NCBI GenBank assembly: GCA_965200775.1
Contig: OZ241383.1
Span: 2,976,001 to 3,040,000 of the forward strand
DNA: 64,000 bases
Direction: 5' to 3'
Source: Poriferisocius sp965200775
Lineage (GTDB): Bacteria; Actinomycetota; Acidimicrobiia; Acidimicrobiales; Bin134
This document shows, in pieces, positions 42,103 through 52,042 of the stretch. The position numbers were made by a program, and so were the translations under genes. Position 1 is the first letter of the stretch; each line of letters opens with the position of its first letter. The notes below the pieces were generated by a model. It did no database searches. It was not told the origin of the DNA and saw only the letters and a program-made list of their open reading frames with translations.

Positions 42103-42939
42103 CTACATGGAGCGGCTGGGATCCAGGGCTTTCCCCGCTGCTTTGGCCATGGAGTCCTGGTGGAACACCGCCACCAGCAGGCCATCAGCAGTGAACACCT
42201 GACCCTGGCCGTACACCCGGCCGTTGGCTGCCTTGGTGCCCTCAAGCTGGACGAGCAGCCACTGTGACGCGTCGATTGGCTCCAAGAAGTGCAGCGTGTG
42301 GGCGATCACCCCGGTGGAGAGCGTGTGGTGGGCGTCCTCGATTCGGATGGTGTCGCGGTGGGGGCGCATGGCCAGCCCGATGATGCTGCCGCACGTGGCC
42401 CACCCCATGATTCCCTGGTTGGCCGCCTGCGATTCAACCCGGGGAAGGTAGCGATGCCAGGCCCGCTCCACCGGTGCCCCGGCTGCCTCGGGTTCGCCCG
42501 GCACCGGGCGCCATTCGGCTCCGGGGAAGATGAACGCCTCACCTGGGGACAACCCGTCGGGGCCAGCCACATCGGGCATGGTTGGCTGGTGGCGCATCAA
42601 ATCTTCGTCCACCTTGTTCATGAGGATCATGGTCCGGCACAACAGCTTGCCCCCCTGGGTGGCTGTCACCGTGTCGCTGGCCCAGGTGCGCCCCGCTTGC
42701 ATGGGGTCAACCTCCAGCTCGATGGGCAAGGTGTAGGTGCCGGCTCGGGCGAAAATGGCGTGAACGGAGCGGATGTTCTTGGAGCTTCCGCCGTGGTGGT
42801 CGGACGCCATCATCATCTGGGCCATTAGCTGCCCGCTGAACACCACGTCTCGCCCCTCGGCCGACTCCGACGGTTGAAAGACGTGGTAGCGCCGCTCCCC
42901 AACCTCGGACAGCCCCAGCAGATCGGGGAGATCGCTCAT
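42103..42939 (-). CDS. TesB-type acyl-CoA thioesterase
   Basis: A 278-residue double-hotdog protein. FSGQLMAQMMMASDHH and the RSVHAIFARAG block are typical of TesB N-halves; the C-half ends with HTLHFLEPIDASQWLLVQLEG and GRVYGQGQVFTADG. It hydrolyses acyl-CoA to free acid and CoA. Convergent with the ALDH gene; no operon partner. Confidence 0.85.
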   Translation of the reverse strand: MSDLPDLLGLSEVGERRYHVFQPSESAEGRDVVFSGQLMAQMMMASDHHGGSSKNIRSVHAIFARAGTYTLPIELEVDPMQAGRTWASDTVTATQGGKLLCRTMILMNKVDEDLMRHQPTMPDVAGPDGLSPGEAFIFPGAEWRPVPGEPEAAGAPVERAWHRYLPRVESQAANQGIMGWATCGSIIGLAMRPHRDTIRIEDAHHTLSTGVIAHTLHFLEPIDASQWLLVQLEGTKAANGRVYGQGQVFTADGLLVAVFHQDSMAKAAGKALDPSRSM

Positions 42940-43000
42940 CGTCTATCCAAGCTGAGGGCCCGGCCCCAAAGGTCGCTCATCGTCGATCCAAGCCGAGGGC

Positions 43001-43855
43001 TCAGGACTCGTCCATGTCGAACATGGCCGGGTCGAACTCCATCATCCCGGCCATGACCTTCACGAACGGGTCGTCCCAGCTATCCACCAGCGAGGAGTTG
43101 GTGTGCCCTTGGTCCACCAGCAGGTTGATCCCGTTGATCCCGCTGGCCGCATCGCTGCCCAGAAACAGCAGCGTGTCGCCCATCTGCTCGGGCACCAGGG
43201 TGGGCACATCAGCGGCCTCCCGGTATCCGGCCCCGAACCCCAGCCACAGATCGGCGTTGGCCCTGGCCAGGGGGGTGTCGGTGGGTCCGGGCATGATGGA
43301 GTTGATGCGGATGCCCCTTTGCAGGAACGGGAACGCCTGGGCAGCCACGTAGCCGTTGATGGCCTGCTTGCTGAACATGTAGCTGTCAGTTCCCTCGTGC
43401 TCGTCGATCCACGCCGCGGCGGTGTCCCAATCGGGGGTAGCCAGAAAGTCCTTCACCTGGTCGAGGTTGCTCATCCATCCCATCCCGGCCGCCGAGGAGA
43501 TGAAGCACACCGAGCCGCCCTGCCCCAGCTTGCCGCCCTTGATCAGCGCCTCGATGAGGTGGCGCTGTGAGGTGAAGTTGATCAGCATCAGATTCGAGGT
43601 GCCGTCGGCCACCCCGGCGCAGGCCAGCACAGCATCAATCGGCCCTTCCATGGCCTCGGCGACCTCGTCCACGCTGTCCCGGTTGCTGAGATCGACGTGG
43701 ATCGACTGCCCACACCCGTACGACACGTCGGCCACGTCCAACACGATGGTGTGGGCGCCTAGCGAGGCGGCCTTCTGGGCGGCGGCCGCTCCCATCCCGG
43801 TGGCCCCACCCACCACCACAACCCGCTTGCCGTTGTAATCCACCAGATCTGCCAC
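43001..43855 (-). CDS. Short-chain dehydrogenase, 3-alpha-hydroxysteroid dehydrogenase-like
   Basis: A 284-residue SDR starting at GTG 43855 preceded by AAGGGGGAAG. The Rossmann motif is VVGGATGMG (about 14-22), the acid LDVADV suggests NAD(H), and YMFSK with an SSAAG serine is the catalytic site. The long insertion between them (about 135-165) and the MPGPTDTPL block resemble coniferyl-alcohol/3-alpha-HSD-type SDRs. Alone on the minus strand; substrate unknown. Confidence 0.85.
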   Translation of the reverse strand: MADLVDYNGKRVVVVGGATGMGAAAAQKAASLGAHTIVLDVADVSYGCGQSIHVDLSNRDSVDEVAEAMEGPIDAVLACAGVADGTSNLMLINFTSQRHLIEALIKGGKLGQGGSVCFISSAAGMGWMSNLDQVKDFLATPDWDTAAAWIDEHEGTDSYMFSKQAINGYVAAQAFPFLQRGIRINSIMPGPTDTPLARANADLWLGFGAGYREAADVPTLVPEQMGDTLLFLGSDAASGINGINLLVDQGHTNSSLVDSWDDPFVKVMAGMMEFDPAMFDMDES

Positions 43856-43927
43856 GCTTCCCCCTTGGGTTACCGATTTTGCAATGCGGCTCAAACCGTA
43901 GTCCGAAGTGCTGCCAGACTTCTCCCC

Positions 43928-44926
43928 ATGAGCCGCGACCGGCCGAGCATCGCCATCGCTCACTGGCCTGCCCTGGAGCTTTTCGGCGACGCCGAACTCG
44001 ATCGCTTGCGGGAGCTGGGGCCGCTGCTCAATACCACGCCCATTGGAGCCTGGGACGGCGACGCCGATGCAGTGCTGGCCGAGGCCGAGGTGATCGTGGG
44101 CCATTGGGGGTGCCCCCCGCTGGACGCCGCCATGTTGGATCGAGCCCCCCGTTTGGGCCTGTTCGCATACGCAGCGGGAACGGTGAAGATGACCCTTTCC
44201 GACGCAGTGTGGGACCGGGGCATTCGGGTCACCAGCGGGGCCAACGCCAACGCCGTGCCGGTGGCCGAGTTCACCCTGGCGGCCATCCTGTTCGCCAACA
44301 AAGGGGTGCTGTGGCAGCGGGGTCGGGCCGATTACGGGTCCATTGAGTCCATGGGCGACAACCCGTGGGGCAACTACGGGCGCACCATCGGCATCGTGGG
44401 AGCGTCGATGATCGGCCGAAGGGTGATCGAGCATCTCCGGGCCTTCCACCACATGCAGGTGACGCTGTACGACCCCTACATCACCGACGAGGAGGCGGCC
44501 TCGCTTGGGGTTACCAAGCTGGGGCTCGACGAGCTGTTTGCCGGCGCCGATGTGCTGTCGATCCACGCCCCGGCCCTACCCGAGACGATGCACATGATCG
44601 GGGCGGCCCAGCTTGGTGCGCTGCGCGACGGGGCCACGGTGATCAACACCGCCCGGGGCCCGCTGATCGACCACGATGCGCTGCTGCCCCACCTGGAGTC
44701 GGGCCGCCTGTACGCCATATTGGATGTGACCGACCCCGAGCCGCTGCCCGACGACAGCCCGTTGTTGGGGCTGCCCAACGTGTGGATCAGCCCCCATCTG
44801 GCCGGCAGCCAGGGCACCGAGCTGAACAGGGTATTCGACAACGTGATCGAGGAGATCCGCCGGTGGGTGGCCGGTGAGCCTGCACTCAACGAGGTCACCC
44901 GAGATCGACTGGCCACCATGGCATGA
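43928..44926 (+). CDS. D-isomer-specific 2-hydroxyacid dehydrogenase
   Basis: A 332-residue enzyme. NAD-binding GIVGASMIGRRVIEHL, the catalytic Arg in NTARGPLIDHDALL, a conserved Glu (TDPEPLPDDSPLL) and His in WISPHLAGSQG are in the expected order. The GxGxxG motif is GASMIG, with Ala and Met in place of the first and second usual residues. Substrate unknown; family members include phosphoglycerate and glyoxylate/hydroxypyruvate enzymes. Followed 64 bp later by the glycosyltransferase-like gene. Confidence 0.87.
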   Translation: MSRDRPSIAIAHWPALELFGDAELDRLRELGPLLNTTPIGAWDGDADAVLAEAEVIVGHWGCPPLDAAMLDRAPRLGLFAYAAGTVKMTLSDAVWDRGIRVTSGANANAVPVAEFTLAAILFANKGVLWQRGRADYGSIESMGDNPWGNYGRTIGIVGASMIGRRVIEHLRAFHHMQVTLYDPYITDEEAASLGVTKLGLDELFAGADVLSIHAPALPETMHMIGAAQLGALRDGATVINTARGPLIDHDALLPHLESGRLYAILDVTDPEPLPDDSPLLGLPNVWISPHLAGSQGTELNRVFDNVIEEIRRWVAGEPALNEVTRDRLATMA

Positions 44927-44990
44927 CGATCTGTTGCGGCATCCCTTGCCACTTCGCCGTGGCGGAACCCAACGGGTTGGGTTGGGCCCG

Positions 44991-47669
44991 ATGAGCCTCG
45001 ACTTCACCTGGCCTGAGCCTGCCCTGGCGGAACCCACCACCGCCGGGACGCTGGCCGACCGGCTGGTGGCAGAGGTGGGGTCGAAACTGGCCGAGTTCGA
45101 GCATTCCGCCGCTCCCGGCCTGGAACTGCCCCGGCTGTATGCCGGCCACGCCCTGCTCGACGACACCACTGCCGACCTGTTGTACGTACTGGGGCTGCTC
45201 ATCGAGTGCGGTGTGGAGGAGGTGAGCGGCTGTGTGCTGCGGGAGCGGACACCGCCCCTGGTGGCATCGTTGGACCCGTCGCAGGTGGAGGGTTTCGCCA
45301 GCTACCGGGTGGGCGAGACCGTGCTGCGGCTCGGCGGTCTGGATGCGCTGCCCGCCGAGCTACACGATGTGGTGCTGGATTCCGTGTACTCGTCCGAGAT
45401 CATCTCCCGCCTGGCGGACACCGACGCCGTCCCCCCCAACTTCGCGGTGGTGGCTGCCCGGTGCCTGGGCGCGCTGGCCAACCTGCGGGGCGACGTCGAA
45501 CCGCCGGAGCTGCCCCTGCTGATCGACCGGGTGCGCACGATGTTCTCCACCCCCAACGGATGGCTCAACGACGGCATGGGCGACTGGGTGCATTACGACA
45601 TCTACACCCCCGACATGTACCTGTTCGCTGAGCCGCTGTCCGAGCGGATCGGACCTTCCTGGGGCGCAGGGTTATCCCGGATCGCAACCGACCTCGACGA
45701 AGTGGCCCAGCCGGGCGGTGCCGTCGTGTGGGGTCGATCCATCGGGGTGCTGGGAATGGCCATCACCATCGAGCTGGCCGCCACCGCCACCGGGCGCAAC
45801 CTCGACGTCCCCCAGGGGCGCTGGCTGGCCCGAGCCGACGCCACGCTCGACGACCTGCTGGAGTGGTTCCCCAACGGCGTCATCGCCGCCCACCAGCACC
45901 GAGCGTCCATGTTCTACCGGGGCCCGGCCCGCCGCCTACAGATGACCCTGGACATCTACGGCAAGCTACTGCTGTCGGCCCTGGAGCTGCGCCGCCGCCC
46001 CCAGGTTGTGGCCGCGCCGCCGACCGACGCCTACCTACCCGCCGAGCGATTCATCGAGTTCGAGCCGTCTCGTCGCACCGCTTTGTGGTCGTTCCGCTCG
46101 AAGTCCGTGTCGTTCGCCCTCCCCACCGTTTTCGGGTTCTCGTCCGACTACGCCCCCTCGCCCCGCGGCCCGGGGCTGTTCGAGCAGCCCACCTCCGGAC
46201 ACCCGGTGATGCTGCCGGTGATCACCCCGATGGGTAGAGACGACCGGACCGGCACCGCTGCCGCTCCTCTGATCCCCGCCGGACTGCCGACCTCGATCGA
46301 GCACACGCCGGGCACGGTGACCGTTGTTCACGACGGGTGGGCTCCGCCCGGCAGCCACGACCGCAAGGTGAAGGGCCGGAGGACGGCAACCTACCGAGTT
46401 CAAGGCCGGTCGCTGGTGGTGTCCGAGCAGCTCCGCTTCGACCAACCCGACCAACTCCCCGGACCGCTAACCCTCACAGTGGCCGAACCCGCCGGGCGGC
46501 CGCTGGAAGTGGAGATCGACACCGGCCCGATGCAGACCATCGACACCTCAGGCATCGCCGAGTGGCGCAGCTTCTGGGGTGAGATTCCCCGCGTCCACCA
46601 GGCCGAACTCGAACCGGCCGCCACCCTCGACTTCACCTGGCGGGTCACGCCCCGGCTGCGGGTGGCCAGCACCATCCACGGACACAACTACGACCGTTCG
46701 CTCTACGACCCTCTGGCCGACCGTGTGGTGGCAACAGGGATGGCCATGCCCGACGATGCGCTGGTCGGGCGGCTGCGGGACGTGGACGTACTGCACATGG
46801 CCTGGCCGGAGTGGTGGAGCGGCACCGACCCCGCCCGCACCGCCGCGGTGCTGGAGCAGATCAAGGCCACCGGCACCGCCATCGTGTGGACCCAACACAA
46901 CCTGATGCCCCACTTCTTCAAGACCGACGAGGCCGCAGCCAGCTACCAGCTCTGGGCCGAGGCAGCCGACGCGGTGATCCACCACAGCCAGGTGGGCCTC
47001 GATGTCGCCATGGCCACCTACCAATACGGGTCCGAGACCCGGCACCACGTCATCCCCCACGGCCATTGGGGTCGGGAGTACGAGGCGGTGGCCGGCACCA
47101 CCCGAGCCGATATCGAGGTGGCCGAGGGTTGGCCGCCGTGCGGGCTTCGCCTGGCAGTCATCGGCACCCCCCGGGTGGAAAAGCACCTCCAGCTCGTGGT
47201 GGACGCGGTGGCGGCCAGCTCCCGCCCCGACGTCCAGCTCGTAATCAGGGTGGACCTGTCGGTGGCGGTGCCCGACGACCCCCGAATCATCGCCGAGCAC
47301 GGCCACCTCGACGCCACCAAGTACCTGAGGCGCATGAAGGCATACGACGCTGTGGTGCTCCCGTTCGCACCGTCGGGAATGCTCACCACCGGCACCGCGT
47401 TCGACTGCCTGGGCGCCGGAGTGCCGGCCATCACCAGCGACTGGGCATTCTTCGACGAAACCTTCGCCGGGGCCGACATCCGCTACGGCACCACAACAGA
47501 AGACCTGATCCGGTGCCTCGACGGTCTCACCCCCGAGGAGCTGGCTCGTTCCCGCCGGGCCATGGCCGACCGGCGACCGGCTTTCGACTGGGAGCCCATC
47601 GCCGAGCGCACCCTGGCCGTCCTCGAGGAGGTCGCACCCCAGGGCGCGACTCTGCCCGGCGGGGGGTAG
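44991..47669 (+). CDS. Two-domain protein: DUF2264-like N-part and glycosyltransferase-like C-part
   Basis: An 892-residue protein starting at ATG 44991; the earlier frame is a shadow of the preceding gene. Residues 1-380 look like an alpha/alpha-barrel glycan-active domain of the DUF2264 kind (NGWLNDGMGDWVHYDIYTPDM, VVWGRSIGVLGMAITIEL). Middle beta-rich segment 390-545. From about 557 on there is a GT-B-like half with DVLHMAWPEWW, WTQHNLMPHF, ADAVIHHSQ, VIGTPRVEKHLQLVVDAV, VVLPFAPSGMLTTGTAFDCLGAGVPAI, typical of GT4-like transferases. It may trim and build an extracellular glycan. The fusion is unusual; family calls are from pattern only. Confidence 0.65.
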   Translation: MSLDFTWPEPALAEPTTAGTLADRLVAEVGSKLAEFEHSAAPGLELPRLYAGHALLDDTTADLLYVLGLLIECGVEEVSGCVLRERTPPLVASLDPSQVEGFASYRVGETVLRLGGLDALPAELHDVVLDSVYSSEIISRLADTDAVPPNFAVVAARCLGALANLRGDVEPPELPLLIDRVRTMFSTPNGWLNDGMGDWVHYDIYTPDMYLFAEPLSERIGPSWGAGLSRIATDLDEVAQPGGAVVWGRSIGVLGMAITIELAATATGRNLDVPQGRWLARADATLDDLLEWFPNGVIAAHQHRASMFYRGPARRLQMTLDIYGKLLLSALELRRRPQVVAAPPTDAYLPAERFIEFEPSRRTALWSFRSKSVSFALPTVFGFSSDYAPSPRGPGLFEQPTSGHPVMLPVITPMGRDDRTGTAAAPLIPAGLPTSIEHTPGTVTVVHDGWAPPGSHDRKVKGRRTATYRVQGRSLVVSEQLRFDQPDQLPGPLTLTVAEPAGRPLEVEIDTGPMQTIDTSGIAEWRSFWGEIPRVHQAELEPAATLDFTWRVTPRLRVASTIHGHNYDRSLYDPLADRVVATGMAMPDDALVGRLRDVDVLHMAWPEWWSGTDPARTAAVLEQIKATGTAIVWTQHNLMPHFFKTDEAAASYQLWAEAADAVIHHSQVGLDVAMATYQYGSETRHHVIPHGHWGREYEAVAGTTRADIEVAEGWPPCGLRLAVIGTPRVEKHLQLVVDAVAASSRPDVQLVIRVDLSVAVPDDPRIIAEHGHLDATKYLRRMKAYDAVVLPFAPSGMLTTGTAFDCLGAGVPAITSDWAFFDETFAGADIRYGTTTEDLIRCLDGLTPEELARSRRAMADRRPAFDWEPIAERTLAVLEEVAPQGATLPGGG

Positions 47670-47723
47670 ATCGCTCCGGAGGCTGTGTAGTCTCCGTAGT
47701 CTCCGGTTAAGGAAGGACTGAAG

Positions 47724-48551
47724 ATGGACGAGTTCAAATACATCGAGTATGAGACGGCCGATGCGGTGGCCACCATCACCCTGGCCCGACCCGAGAAGGC
47801 CAACGCCCAGAACGAGCGCATGCTCGACGAACTGCACGACCGGTTCCTGGCCGCCGAGTACGACGACGACGTGAAGGTGATCGTGCTGCGTGGCCAGGGC
47901 AAGCACTTCTCCGCCGGCCACGACCTAGGGGGCGGCGACGCCAACCCCGACTCCGTCTCGCTGAACGAGGACGACGGGAGCTGGCAGCTCAACAAGATCT
48001 ACCGGTGGGAGGCCCGCAAGTACGTGGGGTACTCCTGGCACTGGCGCAACATCCCCAAGCCCACCCTCGGGGCGATCCAGGGCAAGGCCATCGCCGGGGC
48101 GCTCAACCTGATCTGGCCGCTAGACCTGCTGGTGGTGGCCGACGACGTGGAGTTCTCCGACCCGGTGGTGCTGATGGCCATCGCCGGCGTGGAATATCAC
48201 GGCCACACCTGGGAGCTGGGGGCTCGCCGGACCAAGGATTTGCTATTCACCCAGCGCACCCTGGGAGCGGAAGAGTCTCTTCAGATTGGGCTGGCCCGGG
48301 AGGTGGTGTCCCGCGACCGACTGTGGGAGCGCACCCACCAACTGGCGACCCAGATCGCCGGCAACAACGCTTTCGGGCTGGCCCAGGCCAAGCGGGCCGT
48401 GAACCAGACCCTCGACGTGCAGGGCTACTACTCGGCCATTCAGTCGGTGTTCGACATCCACAGCGTGGGTCACGGCAACGCCATCAGCGTGAGCGGCTAT
48501 CCCATCCTGATGCGGCTCGACGAGATGAAAGAGAACATCAAGGGGCGGTAG
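47724..48551 (+). CDS. Enoyl-CoA hydratase/isomerase family protein
   Basis: A 275-residue crotonase-fold protein with GGAAGGA before the ATG. The oxyanion-hole sequences GKHFSAGHDLGGG and KAIAGALNLIWPLDL are present. The catalytic Glu positions are not both clear: the first is around IAGVEYHGH, so a hydratase or other crotonase activity cannot be told apart. It has no operon partner beyond the mutase downstream. Confidence 0.86.
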   Translation: MDEFKYIEYETADAVATITLARPEKANAQNERMLDELHDRFLAAEYDDDVKVIVLRGQGKHFSAGHDLGGGDANPDSVSLNEDDGSWQLNKIYRWEARKYVGYSWHWRNIPKPTLGAIQGKAIAGALNLIWPLDLLVVADDVEFSDPVVLMAIAGVEYHGHTWELGARRTKDLLFTQRTLGAEESLQIGLAREVVSRDRLWERTHQLATQIAGNNAFGLAQAKRAVNQTLDVQGYYSAIQSVFDIHSVGHGNAISVSGYPILMRLDEMKENIKGR

Positions 48552-48591
48552 CGCACCGGTCGGGCGCAGGGTACCGAGAACGGTTCGGCGG

Positions 48592-49935
48592 GTGGCCACC
48601 GACTTCGACGCCATCTTCAAGGCCTACGACGTGCGGGGCACGGTGGGCGATCAGATCGACGCCGACGGCGTGCGGGCCATCGGCGGGGCCTTCGCCCGGT
48701 TCGCCGCTGCGTCGGGCTCGGGAGCGGTAGTGGTCGGGCGGGACATGAGGCCCGAGGGGGAGGAGTTCGTCGCCGCGTTCGGTACCGGGGTGACGGACCA
48801 TGGCCTGAACGTGGTAGACGTGGGGCTCTGCGCCACCGACATGATGTATTTCGCCTCGGGGTACCTTGACCTGCCAGGCGCGGTGTTCACCGCGTCCCAC
48901 AACCCCGCCGGATACAACGGGATCAAGTTTTGCGGGGCCGGTGCTGCGCCGATCAGCTCCGACACCGGGCTGGACGACATCAAGGCCATGGCCGTGGCCG
49001 GGCCCGACCCCAGCGGAGTAACGGGCACCCGCACCAGCCTGGACCTGCTGGGCGACTACGTGGAACACGTCCGCTCGTTCGTGGATGTGGACTCGTTGAC
49101 GCCGATGCTGGTGGTGGCCGACACCGCCAACGGTATGGGCGGGTTGGTGGTGCCGGCGGTGTTGAACGGGCTGGGGTTCGAGCTCGACCTCCTCTATCCC
49201 GACCTCGACGGAACGTTCCCCAACCATCCCGCCGATCCCCTCCAGCCCGAGAACCTGCGTGACCTCCAAGAGCGGGTGGTGGCGGTGGGTGCCGATATTG
49301 GTCTGGCCTTCGACGGCGACGCCGACCGCATGTTCCTGGTGGATGAGACCGCCCGGCCGGTGTCGGGGTCGCTGACCACCGCCATCATCGCTCGCTCAAT
49401 CCTGGATCGGGGCCCCGGTGCCATCATCATCCACAACCTGATCTGCTCCCGGACCGTGCCCGAGGTGATCGCCGAGGGGCATGGGATTGCGGTGCGAACC
49501 CGGGTGGGCCATTCCTACATCAAGCAGGCCATGGCCGAAACCGGCGCGGTGTTCGGCGGAGAGCATTCGGGCCACTACTACTTCCGGGACAACTACCGTG
49601 CCGACAGCGGGCTCATCGCCGCTTTGGTGGTGCTTGAGGCTCTCAGCTTCCACCCCGGCGGGCTGTCCGATCTGGTTGACGGCCTGGATCGCTACGCCTC
49701 GTCGGGCGAACTAAACACCGCGGTGGACGATCCCGCCGGTGTCATCGAGCGGGCGGCGGCGGCTTATCCCGATGCGGAACAGGACCGCCTTGACGGTCTC
49801 ACCGTGAACGTCGGCCGGTGGTGGTTCAACCTGCGCCCGTCCAACACCGAGCCGCTGCTGCGTCTCAACCTGGAGGCACCCACGACGGAGGAAGTGGAAC
49901 AGCGGGTGGCCGAGGTCCAAGCTCTCATCGGTTGA
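48592..49935 (+). CDS. manB: Phosphomannomutase/phosphoglucomutase
   Basis: A 447-residue alpha-D-phosphohexomutase starting at GTG 48592. The phosphoserine loop is FTASHNPAGYNG (Ser102), the Mg site DGDADR at 241-246, the sugar-binding loop GEHSGH at 323-328, and the phosphate-binding loop RPSNTEPLLR near the C-terminus. It interconverts hexose 1- and 6-phosphates for nucleotide-sugar synthesis, which fits the preceding glycosyltransferase-like gene. Confidence 0.93.
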   Translation: MATDFDAIFKAYDVRGTVGDQIDADGVRAIGGAFARFAAASGSGAVVVGRDMRPEGEEFVAAFGTGVTDHGLNVVDVGLCATDMMYFASGYLDLPGAVFTASHNPAGYNGIKFCGAGAAPISSDTGLDDIKAMAVAGPDPSGVTGTRTSLDLLGDYVEHVRSFVDVDSLTPMLVVADTANGMGGLVVPAVLNGLGFELDLLYPDLDGTFPNHPADPLQPENLRDLQERVVAVGADIGLAFDGDADRMFLVDETARPVSGSLTTAIIARSILDRGPGAIIIHNLICSRTVPEVIAEGHGIAVRTRVGHSYIKQAMAETGAVFGGEHSGHYYFRDNYRADSGLIAALVVLEALSFHPGGLSDLVDGLDRYASSGELNTAVDDPAGVIERAAAAYPDAEQDRLDGLTVNVGRWWFNLRPSNTEPLLRLNLEAPTTEEVEQRVAEVQALIG

Positions 49936-49979
49936 GCCGGCGTTGTCGAGCCTGCCGTGTTGGCCCGATCCCGGTTGGG

Positions 49980-51056
49980 CTAGACGGCGATCACGCTCAC
50001 CTCGGGCTCGACGTCGGCCACGGCTTGATTCCAGCGCAGCCCGATGGCGCCGAAACGGTGACCGTCGGTGCTCATCCAGTTGCCGAAACCGGGGTCGGCG
50101 TGGGCCACGACGATTTGAACCGATCCATCGGGTTCGTAGCGAGCGGTGTGTTTGTTGACGGTCACCGGCAGGTGGCGGTAGTCGAGGCTCTCCATCCAGC
50201 GGTTGTCCACCTGGAAGTTCCAGTAGAAGCAGTCGGGAGGGGTGAACTTGATGAGCAGGGCCTCGTTCTCGGCCAGGTCATAGGCCCCGTGGCGGAATAT
50301 CTGGTTGGGGTCGGCCCACGCCCCCTGGCTTCGGTTCTGCACTTCGAGGGAGAGAGCGTTGCGGGCCCCGTCCCCGAGCCGGTCCACCCAGTCGGTGAAC
50401 AGAGAGGAGCAGCCCTTTACGAAAGCGACAGATGACTTCAGGGCTTTGTCCACCCGCTCGGCCGACAGGGGTGGGGGCAGCTCGTCGTGGTCGAGACACT
50501 CGATGTTTACCGTGGCCACCTTCTCGTTGGTCCGGTCGAGGAAGAACTGCCGCACCGCGATCTGGGTTGGTTCGGGGGCGGTTTCCAGCCAGATGTCGCC
50601 CCGCTGGGTGGGGCCGACGTGGATCTCGTAGTTGCCGTCCTCGTCGAGGATCAGGTCGCTCCCGTGGATGAAACCGGCCCGACCCAGCCGGTCCTGGCCG
50701 GCGCCGTAGTTGCCGGTGAACGCCGAGAACGACAGGTAGTGAACGGTGCCCCGATTACCGGTGATGCGATAGTGCAGCCGCCCGTCCACCGTGCCCGACA
50801 TGTAGTGGGAGTCGGGGTTGTCCGAGCCGATCTTCACCTGGTCGGGCATGGTGGTGATCGTCGGGTGCCGCCCGTTGCCCACCTCGAAGCCGCTGTACAA
50901 CCCGCCCCGCAGGAGGCGGGCAAGGAATCGGTAGCCCTCGTACCGGTCCAGGTCGCATGTGGACTTCTCCTGCACGAGTTGGCCGGCCGCCTTCAACTCG
51001 TCGCAGAACTCGTCCCACGCCTGCCCGGAAATTACTCGTTCGTGATGCTCGCTCAT
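49980..51056 (-). CDS. DUF1214-domain protein
   Basis: A 358-residue protein starting at ATG 51056. The C-terminal 150 residues contain YWNFQVDNRWMESLDYR, VNKHTARYEPDGSVQIVVAHADPG and GNWMSTDGHRFGAIGLRW, the DUF1214 blocks. N-terminal segment GYRFLARLLRGGLYSGFEVG is typical of the actinobacterial members. Function is unknown; DUF1214 proteins often occur near steroid or fatty-acid catabolism genes. Stands alone. Confidence 0.8.
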   Translation of the reverse strand: MSEHHERVISGQAWDEFCDELKAAGQLVQEKSTCDLDRYEGYRFLARLLRGGLYSGFEVGNGRHPTITTMPDQVKIGSDNPDSHYMSGTVDGRLHYRITGNRGTVHYLSFSAFTGNYGAGQDRLGRAGFIHGSDLILDEDGNYEIHVGPTQRGDIWLETAPEPTQIAVRQFFLDRTNEKVATVNIECLDHDELPPPLSAERVDKALKSSVAFVKGCSSLFTDWVDRLGDGARNALSLEVQNRSQGAWADPNQIFRHGAYDLAENEALLIKFTPPDCFYWNFQVDNRWMESLDYRHLPVTVNKHTARYEPDGSVQIVVAHADPGFGNWMSTDGHRFGAIGLRWNQAVADVEPEVSVIAV

Positions 51057-51090
51057 TCCCCGAATGTAACGAGTCCCGGGCGTCGTGCGC

Positions 51091-51918
51091 TCAGCCGATG
51101 GTGATGAGGGCGGTGCCGGCCAGCACAGTGACGATGCCGACGGCCTGCCACCACCGCAGGGTGTCGTGGTCGAAGGCCACGGCCAGGGCGATGGTGGCCA
51201 CCGGATACAGAGACCCTGCAACCGCCACCTCACCCACCGGACCTCGCTGCAACCCGGCCACCCATGACGCCATGCCCGCCCCGCCGGCTATACCTCCGAG
51301 GAAGCCGGCCACGCGGAGATTCCGGGGCAGCAGGAATGGGATGCGACGCCACCTGATCGTTGGGGCCAAGAACACAAGGGCGGCCATTCGCTGGCTTGCC
51401 ACCGGCCACATTCCACTGTCCTCGTGGGTCAGGCCCAGGATCACTGCGGTGGCGGCGAACGAGACTCCGGCCACCAGAGCGCTGGCGATGCCCTTGCCGA
51501 TAGATCCGCCGGTGTGGGGCACGATCACCGAGAGGAGCAGCCCGGTTATGGCCACACCAATGCCGATTGCCGTGAGGACGGTGGGGCGCTCCCCGGTGGC
51601 TATCCCGTAGGACAGGGGTCCCAGTGATGCGGTGAGCGCCACGATGGGCGAGACAATCGCCGTGGAGGACACGGCCATCCCGAACCACATCGCCGACAGC
51701 GCTATCGCCACCAGCCCGCCCGACGCCACGCCCAGGGCGAAGTCCGTGGCAATGAGGTCGCTGGGGACCACCAGAACCAGGAGAGCGGTAGCCGCCAGCC
51801 CGCCCCAGAAAGCGGTGCTGAGAGCGGTCATGGCCGGTGCCCGCCGGCTACAGAAGCGGCCGAAGTAGTCGGAGATGCCGATAAGTAGGGAAGCGAGCAG
51901 CCCGAAAAGCACCGGCAT
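51091..51918 (-). CDS. EamA/DMT-family transporter
   Basis: A 275-residue membrane protein with ten hydrophobic segments in two five-helix halves, as in EamA permeases. The halves begin at MPVLFGLLASLLIGIS and at about residue 140. Substrate cannot be inferred. Not coupled with the DUF1214 gene, from which it is separated by 34 bp on the same strand. Confidence 0.85.
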   Translation of the reverse strand: MPVLFGLLASLLIGISDYFGRFCSRRAPAMTALSTAFWGGLAATALLVLVVPSDLIATDFALGVASGGLVAIALSAMWFGMAVSSTAIVSPIVALTASLGPLSYGIATGERPTVLTAIGIGVAITGLLLSVIVPHTGGSIGKGIASALVAGVSFAATAVILGLTHEDSGMWPVASQRMAALVFLAPTIRWRRIPFLLPRNLRVAGFLGGIAGGAGMASWVAGLQRGPVGEVAVAGSLYPVATIALAVAFDHDTLRWWQAVGIVTVLAGTALITIG

Positions 51919-52042
51919 TCACCCCGCAGGCTACCGGCTGGTCGACCCGATCAGGTTGGCTTACGGCAAGGCTTCAAGTTGTGGGATCAACTACCGGCTG
52001 TTGGCGTGGCACTCGTTGGTTCGGGGAATGGGGGGCTCTGGT

